From assembly GCA_964370315.1 (NCBI GenBank), contig CAYJIS010000043.1:1-16288 (forward strand): a DNA stretch of 16,288 bases, written 5' to 3'. Position numbers and translations under genes: made by a program. Positions 7,620 through 16,027 of the stretch are shown piece by piece (within the stretch, counting starts at the first letter, position 1; each line of letters starts with the position of its first letter). Source of the stretch: CAYJFX01 sp964370315. Its GTDB lineage: Bacteria; Spirochaetota; Spirochaetia; Treponematales; Treponemataceae. Under the pieces are notes generated by a model. The model was given only the letters and a program-made list of their open reading frames with translations, did no database searches and was not told the DNA's origin.

Positions 7620-7648
7620 AGTGTATCCTTTTATGGATAACTTGTCAA
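7620..7648 (-). promoter_or_regulatory. Promoter of the amino acid ABC operon with an internal inverted repeat
   Basis: On the minus strand a perfect TTGACA (7648-7643), a 17-nt spacer and TACACT (7625-7620) give a strong sigma-70 type promoter. The expected start is near 7613, about 33 nt before the ATG chosen for the binding protein. The inverted repeat TATCC/GGATA (7624-7628 and 7635-7639) spans the spacer and touches the -10, a place where a repressor could block RNA polymerase; the arms are short, so an operator role is only a suggestion. Confidence 0.7.
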
Positions 7649-7683
7649 GGTGTTCTAATGTTTTTTAGTTACATAATAGCACT

Positions 7684-7696
7684 GTGACTTTGTCAC
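7684..7696. other. Small hairpin at the symporter stop codon
   Basis: GTGAC-ttt-GTCAC (5-bp arms) overlaps the symporter stop. On the minus strand no T run follows, so it is a poor intrinsic terminator for the gene it ends. On the plus strand it is followed by gcTTTTTT, but no plus-strand gene lies upstream. It may still slow or end the leftward sugar transcript before the ABC promoter. Confidence 0.35.
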
Positions 7697-9060
7697 GCTT
7701 TTTTCCTCTTTGCTAAATCGTCGAGTATTTGCTCGTAAAAGGCTTTGTCAATTTTAAACTTTTTAGCATATATAATAAAGCTAATAGCTATAAAAATTAA
7801 TGGGACAATGAGCATAATAGTTTTTACAAGAACTATCCCCTCTTGTGTCATATCTGCTGCAGACTTAGCAGCATTCATTCCAGATAAAATAACCGTTACT
7901 CCTAAAAAGCCCGAACTGACAGCTCCACCCATTTTATTGATAAATGGTTGTACTGCAAAACTAACTGACTCATTTCTTTTGCCAAGCTTCCATTCTCCAT
8001 ACTCAATTGTATCTGCCAAGAAAACGAGCATAAGCAATTGAATAAACGCCTGCCCAAAAAAGATACAAAGGCCAGCAATAATTATAAATCCAATACTTTG
8101 TGGTGAAAAGAAAAAGACTAAATAACCAATCATTACCAAAATAGTTGCATACATGTACAACTGTTTTCGCGTGTATATTTTTGAAAATAAAGGAAAAACT
8201 GATAATGCAGAAAGTTGAGCCACCCCTAGTACTAAGGCAAATATTGAATACATTGATTCATCTCCAAATATATACTTAAAGTAATGGAGCCCAAACACAG
8301 TTGTAATATTATAACCAACCATAAATAGTGCCATTGCAATCGCAGTAACTAATAACTGATCATTTTTAAAAAGCGCTTTTAACATTCCTTTTAAGTCAGT
8401 TTTTTCAGGATTTTTTTCCATTCTTTCTTCTTTTACCCCAAGCAGAGTAAATAGTTGAAAACCCCATAGCATAATAATAATAGCAATACTAAAAACAGTA
8501 TATGCACTTTTCATACTCCCTAAAGTTTGTCCCAATGCATTTGTAATAGGTGTTATACCTACCACAACACTAAACAAACCAATGTTAGCACAAATCCGCG
8601 CAAACGAACCTATTTTTTCCCGTTCTTTTTGATCCTTAGAAAGAGTAGGCATCATTGACCAATAAGCAATATCATTTACGGTAAAACTTATTCCCCAAAA
8701 CAAATATACAATTGCAAACAGTGCAATCATACCTGTTTCCTCAAGTCCAAAGTCGGTAAATAAAATCACCGTTAAGGCCCCTGACGTTAATGCTCCAAGT
8801 AAAATGAAGGGCTTAAATTTCCCCCACTTTGTTCTAGTATTATCAACTATTGTTCCCATTACAGGATCATTTAATGCATCAAAAATGCGGAATGCAAACA
8901 TAAAACCAGTAATCCATCCAATGGCTGCATTTGATAATTCCATAATGTCTGTGTAGTAAAACATAAGATATAAACTTACAATAGTATAAGCCATATCCCT
9001 ACCAACAGTTCCAAGTCCAAAAAAGAAACGATTTTTTCTCATTTGTGTAGTACTAAGCAT
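7693..9060 (-). CDS. GPH-family (MelB-like) sugar:cation symporter
   Basis: This is a major-facilitator-fold transporter of the glycoside-pentoside-hexuronide family, 455 residues from the chosen ATG (9058-9060), with about twelve hydrophobic helices. The family signature is clear in the N-terminal half: FRIFDALNDPVMGTIVD, then TKWGKFKPFI. D61 and D65 (DALND) match MelB D55 and D59, the cation-coupling and sugar-binding acids, so it is predicted to be a working Na+- or H+-coupled importer. The start is chosen because AGGAAGGG stands 7 nt upstream and gives an 8-nt overlap (ATGCTTAG) with the alpha-galactosidase end. An upstream in-frame ATG would add 13 polar residues and a 47-nt overlap. Its partner enzyme points to melibiose, raffinose or related alpha-galactosides as substrate. 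Confidence 0.93.
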   Translation of the reverse strand: MLSTTQMRKNRFFFGLGTVGRDMAYTIVSLYLMFYYTDIMELSNAAIGWITGFMFAFRIFDALNDPVMGTIVDNTRTKWGKFKPFILLGALTSGALTVILFTDFGLEETGMIALFAIVYLFWGISFTVNDIAYWSMMPTLSKDQKEREKIGSFARICANIGLFSVVVGITPITNALGQTLGSMKSAYTVFSIAIIIMLWGFQLFTLLGVKEERMEKNPEKTDLKGMLKALFKNDQLLVTAIAMALFMVGYNITTVFGLHYFKYIFGDESMYSIFALVLGVAQLSALSVFPLFSKIYTRKQLYMYATILVMIGYLVFFFSPQSIGFIIIAGLCIFFGQAFIQLLMLVFLADTIEYGEWKLGKRNESVSFAVQPFINKMGGAVSSGFLGVTVILSGMNAAKSAADMTQEGIVLVKTIMLIVPLIFIAISFIIYAKKFKIDKAFYEQILDDLAKRKKA

Positions 9061-11422
9061 AGTGTTTCCCTTCCTTGTGTATGTGTTTTGTTTTTTCAAT
9101 TACATATAGTGTTGAGCCAAAGTCACCCAAAAGACGTGTCTTTGTATCGTAATGTGTTCCCGTAAACTGCTGGTTTAGTCTAATACCAGATAATAATTGC
9201 GCACCGGAAACTTGGTATTCTTCAATTGCATCTTGCAAAGAATAATATGAGTTAATCATGCGTAAAATAAACCCATCTGATTTTAATGTAACAGGCAGCA
9301 CATGTTTTATTAAAGATCCAAAACGGTTTATCGGTAAGCGCTGCGCTTTTGAGCGCACTGTATACGTTTCGTACATATCTAAGTCTTTTACAAACAAGAC
9401 ATCACCTTCCGGTGCAGATCCTATTCCTTTTTGAAAGTTTCCCACAATAATAGTGCTGTCATCTTTCACTTGCCAAACAATTCGATTGTGTTTTATTTCT
9501 CGTTTAAACTCACCAAATTGAAAGGTTTTTCTGTATTTTTTATAAAATGCAATTTGTTCTTTTATTTCTTTTTTTTCTTCTCTTGTTAGCTCAGCAAAAT
9601 CAAGCTCGTAGCCTAGTAGACCAAAAGAGGCTACATTAAACCGTGTGGAAAGGGGCGTGCTTCTAAGCGTTTGAGCGTGAGGTGTCATAGACACATGAGC
9701 CCCAAAGGTAGAAGGAGGATATAAACATGAAAGACCACCTTGTATTTTTAACCTCTCAATTGGATCAGTGTTATCTGATGTCCAAACTTGCGGCATATAA
9801 CAAAGCATTCCAAGATCGAACCTATTACCACCTGACGAACATGATTCAAAAAGAATTGTTGGATTCGCCAGTGTTATACGTTTTAAAATATCATACAGTC
9901 CTAGTACAAACGCATGAAAAAACTCACCTTGATTGTGCAGTGTTTTAGAGTACATATCTGAAGTATGCCGATTCATATCCCACTTAACATAGTCAATATT
10001 ATTTGTTCTCAGAATACTATTAACATTTTCAACTATATAATTCCTTACTGACTCATTTGTCAAATCTAAAACCAATTGGTTTCTTCCAAATGAAGGTGTA
10101 CGACCAGGCTCTGCGACTATCCAGTCAGGATGTTTTTTATACAGTTCACTTTCTATATTAATCATTTCTGGTTCAAACCATAAGCCAAACTTCATTCCTA
10201 AGGCATGTATCTTTTTTATAAGAGGCTTTAACCCCCTAGGAAGCTTTTTTTTATTAAAAGAATAATCACCAAGCCCTGCTCTGTCGTTATCTCTTTTCCC
10301 AAACCACCCGTCATCAAGAACAAACATTTCAACGCCAAGCTTTGCAGCTTGCTTTGCAAGGCTTACCAATTTACTCTGTGTAAAGTCAAACATAAAAGCT
10401 TCCCATCCATTTATAAGAACTGGCCGATCCTTACTTTTGTGTTCTCCTCTAACAATGTTTTTTTTTACAAATGAGTGAAAATTTTTAGATAAGCCATTCA
10501 CCCCACCAAATGAAAATGTCAAAACTGATTGTGGCGTTTCAAATATTTCATTTTCGTTTAATTCAAACGAAAAGCAATGTGGATTTATCCCATTTTCAAC
10601 GCGTAGTGTTCCGTTAGGACTTTTTTCAATTGCAGTATAATGATTGCCAGAATAAATCAAATTAAAGCCAAAACATAAACCCGTATCTTCTGTAGCATTT
10701 TTCTTTTTTAAAATAATACCTGGGTTATGACGATTTGAACTTGCACCTGTTGTTGAAGAAATAATATGTATCCCTTCTGAGATTGGAGTTTCATTTCTAT
10801 GTCCTTCTTTTATCCAGCCTCCATCGAACGAAACCATATCAAAATCAGTTTGATCTATATCAAGCATCATAGACATGATTTTTCGTATTTCTAGGCTTTT
10901 CTTTTCTTTGTTTTCTATTATTACTCGTCTTGCAACGACATTTGATAGCGGGAACACAACATATTCAAGAGTCAAAAAAACATCTAGCGCCTGGTCTTTT
11001 GTAAAAATCTTGAGGGTTTGCACTTCTTCATTTTTTTCTTCATCGATTGCCATCGGTAATGTCTCAGAAGAAGGTGCACCTTCTTTTATTTCATACCCCT
11101 GATATAAAAAGTCTGTTACAAAACCCCCTTGTGGCATACGGATTTCTATTGGAGAATTTCTAAAATCACCCTTACCAATGCCAGAATATTCAAGCAAAAT
11201 ATCATCTAGGCAATACTTTGAGTCATCTTGTGAATAACACACACTTGATCCATAACCAGCATTGTTTTTCTTTTTAGACAAAGAAAAATCAAAATCATCT
11301 GTTGCGTGCCCTAGATACACATTTTCTAAGTGTAAATACTTAGTTGTTTGAAATACATACGAAATATCTTTGCAATCGAGCTTAAATTGTAATGTGTTTT
11401 TGTGTTTTTGTGCAGTAATCAT
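9053..11422 (-). CDS. GH36 alpha-galactosidase, cytoplasmic
   Basis: This 789-residue enzyme hydrolyses terminal alpha-1,6-galactosyl groups such as those in melibiose and raffinose. The first 320 or so residues are the beta-rich N-terminal domain. The TIM barrel follows, with FVLDDGWFG (367-375), FGLWFEPEM (412-420) and YVKWDMNRH (478-486), where D482 is the predicted nucleophile. Further on come CSSGGNRFDLG (528-538) and WTSDNTD (547-553), where D550 is the predicted acid/base. All expected catalytic parts are present. The length is a little over the usual 720-750 because of a C-terminal extension ending in a lysine/histidine-rich tail. There is no signal peptide, so it acts inside the cell on sugar brought in by the coupled symporter. 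The ATG has GAGG 5 nt upstream. No regulator gene is adjacent. Confidence 0.95.
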   Translation of the reverse strand: MITAQKHKNTLQFKLDCKDISYVFQTTKYLHLENVYLGHATDDFDFSLSKKKNNAGYGSSVCYSQDDSKYCLDDILLEYSGIGKGDFRNSPIEIRMPQGGFVTDFLYQGYEIKEGAPSSETLPMAIDEEKNEEVQTLKIFTKDQALDVFLTLEYVVFPLSNVVARRVIIENKEKKSLEIRKIMSMMLDIDQTDFDMVSFDGGWIKEGHRNETPISEGIHIISSTTGASSNRHNPGIILKKKNATEDTGLCFGFNLIYSGNHYTAIEKSPNGTLRVENGINPHCFSFELNENEIFETPQSVLTFSFGGVNGLSKNFHSFVKKNIVRGEHKSKDRPVLINGWEAFMFDFTQSKLVSLAKQAAKLGVEMFVLDDGWFGKRDNDRAGLGDYSFNKKKLPRGLKPLIKKIHALGMKFGLWFEPEMINIESELYKKHPDWIVAEPGRTPSFGRNQLVLDLTNESVRNYIVENVNSILRTNNIDYVKWDMNRHTSDMYSKTLHNQGEFFHAFVLGLYDILKRITLANPTILFESCSSGGNRFDLGMLCYMPQVWTSDNTDPIERLKIQGGLSCLYPPSTFGAHVSMTPHAQTLRSTPLSTRFNVASFGLLGYELDFAELTREEKKEIKEQIAFYKKYRKTFQFGEFKREIKHNRIVWQVKDDSTIIVGNFQKGIGSAPEGDVLFVKDLDMYETYTVRSKAQRLPINRFGSLIKHVLPVTLKSDGFILRMINSYYSLQDAIEEYQVSGAQLLSGIRLNQQFTGTHYDTKTRLLGDFGSTLYVIEKTKHIHKEGKHYA

Positions 11423-11442
11423 TTTTGCCTCAATCTATATAT

Positions 11443-11451
11443 ATTATACCA
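11443..11451 (-). promoter_or_regulatory. Extended -10 promoter of the alpha-galactosidase operon
   Basis: On the minus strand TGGTATAAT (11451-11443) is a perfect -10 with the TGn extension. No recognisable -35 is present at 16-18 nt; that stretch reads CCCCAA-like. Transcription would begin near 11436, giving a short leader of about 14 nt that includes the GAGG ribosome-binding site. An extended -10 without a -35 is compatible with dependence on an activator, but nothing here identifies one. Confidence 0.55.
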
Positions 11452-11622
11452 TACTATTTTTAAGCTTGGGGGTTTTTATTATCAATAATGTGTAACCTTT
11501 CACAAAAAAAATTGTTTTTGTTTTGTAATTTCTTATGTGAATTTAATAAAGTTTTGAGAGTCCAAACAATAGCCTTGCCTAGTTTTTTTTCATATGATAT
11601 ACTAAAATAAAAAAAACAAGCT

Positions 11623-11650
11623 TTGATTGCTTCACAACAAAAATTATAGT
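11623..11650 (+). promoter_or_regulatory. Promoter of the c-di-GMP operon
   Basis: TTGATT (11623-11628), a 16-nt spacer and TATAGT (11645-11650). The start would be near 11657, followed by a leader of about 22 nt carrying AAGGA (11666-11670) 8 nt before the ATG. The match is moderate in a very AT-rich intergenic region. Confidence 0.5.
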
Positions 11651-11678
11651 ACATATTATTTAAAAAAGGACTTCATCA

Positions 11679-14573
11679 ATGCATTTGCTAAAAAAAGGCT
11701 TCATTTTTTTTACCATTCTTTTCACAATTTCTCAAACATTGCTAATCTCTCTTGACAAACACCACATAACCGTTGGGTACCAAAAAAATAGCGACTTAGT
11801 TATTGACCTCGAAAATAAGGGTGACGAAGGCATCGGATACGAACTCTTAAAAAAAATCGAATATGACTGTAATCTTCAGTTTGAATTTATTGAAATTAAA
11901 GGAGACGCTTTTGATGCCCTTAGAAACAACGAAGTAGATATAATAGGGCTCTTTTTAAAAAGCCCACAACGCGAAAGTGAGTTTTTATACTCTGCAAATC
12001 CCTTTAATACAATTATTTCTTGTTTGGCAACAAAAAATCCCCAAGGAATATATTATGATGACCCTCAGAGCATTGATGGAAAAACAGTAGCCACTTATGA
12101 AGGCAACCCTACAAATGAACTATTAGACAAATACTTAGTAGAAAACAATATTTCTGTTACGTATGTAATAGGTACACTAGAAAACTATTTAGAATTAGAA
12201 ACTGATTTTTATTTAACCTTTACGGAAAATCGTTCTAACACTACGTTTTATACTGTCCTAAACCTCGCTAATTCAGATACTTTTTTACTCGCAAATCTAG
12301 AAGATACAGCTTTAATGGATGAAATTGACAAAGCGTATTCTAAAATGAAAATTGCAGAAGGTTTTTTTTACAATGAATTACTTGTAAAATATAATTTTGA
12401 AGCTGTGAACCTTTCTCACAGGGAATTAACACGCACAGAAGTTGAAACTCTACGTGAAAGAACTCTCAAAATTGGATACTTCGATGATCATAGACCATAT
12501 ACCTACACCGATAAGGACGGAAATCCAAACGGGGCTATCATTGACTTAATGAAAGTTTTAGCAAAAAAATATAGTTTTGATATAGAACTAATCCCATATA
12601 ATATGGAAAACGAAGATTACGACTATAGCAGTTTTGACATGATTATATCTCTCATTGGAAATACTAATTATGTACTGGACTATTACATACCAACCGAAGC
12701 CTATTATAGAATGCCACTTGTAGCCACTTTACCTAAATCTTTTTCTCCCAGTGAAAGCACAGTAAGCGATATCCTTGAAAAAACAGCTACTATTGGGATT
12801 TCAGAATATTTATATGTAGATTTTGATGCATTTATTAACGCGGCTGGAGACACTGAGTTTGTTTTTTATAATTCATTCGAAAAATTAATAGATTCATACA
12901 AAAATAATTTTATCGATATAGCAGTATATACCTCGGCTGCATCCTCATATGTTGATGCCTACCTAGAAGGAACAGAACACCCCTTGTTTCCAGCAGACTT
13001 CACATTAGGATGTTACTTCAGTATTTCGAAGCCGCTAGCAAAAGACTACATGCCAATATTCAACATAATGTTAGATACAATAACTGAACGAGAATATGAA
13101 AATATTTTTAACGAACATTTTACATCATTTTATCCAAGCCTCACATTAAAAAATTTTTTTAGCAAATATTGGATGTATTTTTTTAGTTTTGCCTTAGCGC
13201 TGATTCTTTTCTTTTTATACTACTACTACAGAGTTCAAGATCAAAAAAACGAATTGCAAATTCAAGCCTATCGAACTGATAAATTAACAGGTTTAATGTC
13301 TTTAAGCTACTACTATGAGAAATCTAGCGAAATTCTCTTATCTGCAAAACCTCATGAGTATGAATTAATAAGCTTTGATATAGACTACTTTAGAACAATA
13401 AATAGTTATTATAGTATGGAAAGAGGAACAGCAGTAATTTCAAAAATTGGCAAAACTCTACTATCAGTTTTTAAAGGTACTCCAGCTTTATTTGTACGTA
13501 AAACTGCAGAACAATTCTATATTTTACGAAAAATTGGAACCGGTCCCTCTGTACAAGAATTATATAAAATATATATTTTACCAGTTATCCAAAGTGTAAT
13601 AGGAAACAGATATGACACAAGTATGTCTTTTGGAACTGTTTCAATAGAAAACTGCGAAGAAAAAATATCTAATATCACAGCCTATGCCGATTATGCCCGC
13701 ATGAGTGGAAAAGTGAGTCACGAAACAACATTCATTACTTTTGATAAAAACATGAAAAAAAGTTTTACATCAAAACTTGAAATTACATTCAAAATGGAAC
13801 GTGCAATAAAAGACAAAGAATTTAAGGTTGTGTATCAGCCTAAAATTGATTTTCAAACTTTAAAAATTGTTGGCGCTGAAGCACTTGTGCGTTGGATACC
13901 TCCAATGAACGACGTTATTTACCCAAATGAATTTATTGAAGTTTTTGAAAGAAATGGCTTTATTTTTACATTAGATTTATACGTACTAAAAGAAGTTTGT
14001 CAGTTTATTCATACTAATAGACAAAAAATGGAAGTCCCCATTATTTCAGTAAATCTTTCGGCTATTACAATACTCGAAGACTCATTATTGCCTCAGCTAA
14101 TGAAAACCTTATCAATCTTTGACATTAAACCAAATCAAATTGACCTCGAAATTACAGAAACTGCAATTTTAGGTTCTGAAAACAAATTTATGTCAAAAAT
14201 TGAAGAACTTAAAGCTGCAGGATTTATTGTGTCTCTTGATGATTTTGGCTCTGGAGTATCGTCACTAAATAGGTTAGGATATATAAAGGCTGATGTATTA
14301 AAAATTGATAAAGATTTTTTTGATAAAAAAGAACTGAATGCAAGAACAGCTATTATTGTAGATCAAGTAATTACATTGGCTAAGCGATTAGATATGAAAA
14401 TTGTTGCAGAAGGTGTAGAAACATACGAGCAAGCGCTGTGGTTAAAAGGCCTAAAGTGCGATGTGGCACAAGGATACTATTTTTCTAAACCTGTTGATGA
14501 AGAATCTTTTATACAGAGTTTAATTGATAATAAGGCTTACAATTTAGAGCCGCAGAAAGGAACAAAGCATTAG
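11679..14573 (+). CDS. Membrane c-di-GMP phosphodiesterase: two periplasmic binding domains, degenerate GGDEF, intact EAL
   Basis: This 964-residue sensor enzyme begins with a hydrophobic segment (about 7-25), then two tandem SBP_bac_3-type periplasmic domains (about 28-245 and 262-485), a transmembrane helix (about 497-517), a GGDEF-fold domain (about 530-690) and an EAL domain (about 700-950). The GGDEF motif is replaced by TAEQF (609-613), so cyclase activity should be lost. The EAL domain keeps E734, N792, E824, the D854-D855 pair, K875, E911 and Q931-G-Y, so it should hydrolyse cyclic-di-GMP. The first binding domain keeps an arginine (R98) at the usual carboxylate-binding position; the second shows none there. 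The inferred role is sensing an external amino-acid-like solute to adjust the phosphodiesterase. It is the first gene of an operon; the next start is 26 nt downstream. Confidence 0.93.
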   Translation: MHLLKKGFIFFTILFTISQTLLISLDKHHITVGYQKNSDLVIDLENKGDEGIGYELLKKIEYDCNLQFEFIEIKGDAFDALRNNEVDIIGLFLKSPQRESEFLYSANPFNTIISCLATKNPQGIYYDDPQSIDGKTVATYEGNPTNELLDKYLVENNISVTYVIGTLENYLELETDFYLTFTENRSNTTFYTVLNLANSDTFLLANLEDTALMDEIDKAYSKMKIAEGFFYNELLVKYNFEAVNLSHRELTRTEVETLRERTLKIGYFDDHRPYTYTDKDGNPNGAIIDLMKVLAKKYSFDIELIPYNMENEDYDYSSFDMIISLIGNTNYVLDYYIPTEAYYRMPLVATLPKSFSPSESTVSDILEKTATIGISEYLYVDFDAFINAAGDTEFVFYNSFEKLIDSYKNNFIDIAVYTSAASSYVDAYLEGTEHPLFPADFTLGCYFSISKPLAKDYMPIFNIMLDTITEREYENIFNEHFTSFYPSLTLKNFFSKYWMYFFSFALALILFFLYYYYRVQDQKNELQIQAYRTDKLTGLMSLSYYYEKSSEILLSAKPHEYELISFDIDYFRTINSYYSMERGTAVISKIGKTLLSVFKGTPALFVRKTAEQFYILRKIGTGPSVQELYKIYILPVIQSVIGNRYDTSMSFGTVSIENCEEKISNITAYADYARMSGKVSHETTFITFDKNMKKSFTSKLEITFKMERAIKDKEFKVVYQPKIDFQTLKIVGAEALVRWIPPMNDVIYPNEFIEVFERNGFIFTLDLYVLKEVCQFIHTNRQKMEVPIISVNLSAITILEDSLLPQLMKTLSIFDIKPNQIDLEITETAILGSENKFMSKIEELKAAGFIVSLDDFGSGVSSLNRLGYIKADVLKIDKDFFDKKELNARTAIIVDQVITLAKRLDMKIVAEGVETYEQALWLKGLKCDVAQGYYFSKPVDEESFIQSLIDNKAYNLEPQKGTKH

Positions 14574-14599
14574 CTTAGCCATATACAAGGAGTGTGCAT

Positions 14600-15901
14600 A
14601 TGAAAGGTTACAAATTAGCTCTCATATTTGTTGCAATCACAGTAATCTATGCTATTATAAAATTAGAAACAGCTGAGCGCAAATACGAAGAATACATGCA
14701 GCTTAACATGCAAATTTATGTGGAAAGAATTGAGAATACTGTTATAAGAAGTATTGATACTGGCATATTACTTGAGAGTATTATTCGAAACCTCGAACCA
14801 TCTTTTAACGAAAACACATATAATTATGTTGCCCGAGATTTATTTAATGAAAAAACCATGATTTCAATTTCGTATATGCCTGATGGTATTGTTAAGTGGA
14901 TTTATCCACAAACAGAAGATAATTTAAATGTTTTGGGATTAAATGTTTTTGAGTTTGAAGGCACAAAAGACGGTGCCTATAAATCAAAACGAAATGGAAA
15001 GTTTATGATTTCAGGTCCGCTTGAGCTTAAAAGTGGTCAGATGGGATTAACCGTACGCACGCCAATATATCTAAGCGACAATACTTTTTGGGGATTTGTT
15101 TCTGTTGTATTTGACTCATTAGAAATTGCTAATGCAGCATTAGAAGTTAAAAATCTTGACAACTTAGGATATAAATATGCAATACACTCGAGTTATAATG
15201 ATGAAAAAATTGCACTCCTTGTAAGCGATAACTTTGACTACGAAAAAGCATTTTACAGCCAACTACAAATACCTGGTAATACATGGGACTTTTTCTTATA
15301 CGATAAGGATCATGACAAGGACATGTTTTCATTATTATTGACAAGTCTCGTCGAAGCTCTTGGAATATGTGCACTACTCTTTACTATAATTGCATTAGTG
15401 AAAAAAAGGCAGAACTCTATTTATGATCAAGTATACAGAGACCCTCTAACAAAGTTATATAACAGAAAAAAATTAGATACCTTTCTTGATGATAAGAAAA
15501 CAGCACCTACAAAAGTTTTTACCCTTTTTTATATGGATTTAAATAAGTTTAAGCCAGTCAATGATACGTACGGACATTTAATTGGAGACAAGCTATTAAT
15601 TACCTTTTCAGAAAGACTAAGACAACGCTTTGATAAAAGCACGATTCACATGCGTTTAGGTGGTGACGAATTTGCTCTAATAGTTAATTCTGAATTAGAT
15701 GAAGCAAATATTCAAAGAGTAATTCAAAGAATCATTACTCTAGCAGAAGAGCCTTTTTATATCGATGAACTTGAAATACATATTTCAACTTCGGTAGGAT
15801 ATGCCCGCTATCAAAAAGAAGGATCTACTATGGCAGAAATAATTGACAAAGCAGATGTAAGAATGTATGACCACAAACAAAAACAAAGAAAGCAGTCATA
15901 A
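14600..15901 (+). CDS. CHASE-sensor diguanylate cyclase
   Basis: This 433-residue protein makes cyclic-di-GMP from two GTP. A helix at about 3-21 leads to an extracytoplasmic domain of about 220 residues. Segments such as ISYMPDGIVKWIYP, LGLNVFE, GPLELKSGQMGLTVRTPIY and WGFVSVVFD resemble a CHASE ligand-binding domain. A second helix (about 242-267) precedes the GGDEF domain (about 275-430), which has DPLTKLYNRKKLD, FYMDLNKFKPVND and an intact RLGGDEF (352-358), so it should be active. The inhibitory RxxD I-site is not seen in its normal register. The ATG at 14600 is chosen because AAGGAG lies 7 nt upstream; a GTG two codons earlier falls inside that spacing. It lies 26 nt after the phosphodiesterase gene and has the opposite activity, so the pair is probably co-transcribed and mutually balancing. 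Confidence 0.93.
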   Translation: MKGYKLALIFVAITVIYAIIKLETAERKYEEYMQLNMQIYVERIENTVIRSIDTGILLESIIRNLEPSFNENTYNYVARDLFNEKTMISISYMPDGIVKWIYPQTEDNLNVLGLNVFEFEGTKDGAYKSKRNGKFMISGPLELKSGQMGLTVRTPIYLSDNTFWGFVSVVFDSLEIANAALEVKNLDNLGYKYAIHSSYNDEKIALLVSDNFDYEKAFYSQLQIPGNTWDFFLYDKDHDKDMFSLLLTSLVEALGICALLFTIIALVKKRQNSIYDQVYRDPLTKLYNRKKLDTFLDDKKTAPTKVFTLFYMDLNKFKPVNDTYGHLIGDKLLITFSERLRQRFDKSTIHMRLGGDEFALIVNSELDEANIQRVIQRIITLAEEPFYIDELEIHISTSVGYARYQKEGSTMAEIIDKADVRMYDHKQKQRKQS

Positions 15902-15918
15902 TATAGTATTGTTTTTTT

Positions 15919-15953
15919 GTGCATGTATATTTAGACTTTTATAAACCATGCAC
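15919..15953. repeat. Inverted repeat GTGCATG/CATGCAC upstream of the rpsU promoter
   Basis: Perfect 7-bp arms (15919-15925 and 15947-15953) flank a 21-nt loop that contains TATA/TATA. A T run precedes rather than follows the stem, so it is not a typical terminator for the c-di-GMP operon. It ends 3 nt before the -35 box of the rpsU promoter and might be a binding site there. Confidence 0.4.
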
Positions 15954-15956
15954 CCC

Positions 15957-15985
15957 TTGACTCACTTTTCACGATATGATATTAT
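15957..15985 (+). promoter_or_regulatory. Strong-looking promoter of the rpsU remnant
   Basis: TTGACT (15957-15962), an exact 17-nt spacer and TATTAT (15980-15985) form a near-consensus sigma-70 type promoter. A leader of about 35 nt follows and ends in a strong ribosome-binding site, AAAGGGGGTG (16012-16021). In the leader, CC-GAAA-GG (16109-equivalent leader bases 16009-16016) could fold into a tiny tetraloop over part of that site; this last point is speculative. Confidence 0.65.
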
Positions 15986-16027
15986 GATTATCCAGTCTTA
16001 CGGAATGGCCGAAAGGGGGTGAACATA

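Noticed and set aside
7684..7704. Hairpin plus T run resembling a plus-strand intrinsic terminator
   Set aside because: No plus-strand gene precedes it for kilobases, and on the minus strand the T run is on the wrong side.
9061..9099. Longer symporter start at ATG 9097-9099
   Set aside because: The ATG at 9060 has a better ribosome-binding site and the tight 8-nt overlap; the extra residues are polar and not typical of the family.
11491..11503. Stretch TGTAACCTTTC shared with position 16138 or so
   Set aside because: The match is about 11-13 bases in AT-rich DNA with no further similarity on either side, so it is likely chance.
11460..11654. A 64-codon minus-strand frame between the alpha-galactosidase and c-di-GMP operons
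   Set aside because: Its composition follows the AT-rich intergenic sequence, no ribosome-binding site is visible, and it overlaps the predicted promoter of the rightward operon.
14594..14599. GTG start two codons before the diguanylate cyclase ATG
   Set aside because: It lies within 2 nt of AAGGAG, too close for initiation, while the ATG at 14600 has a 7-nt spacing.
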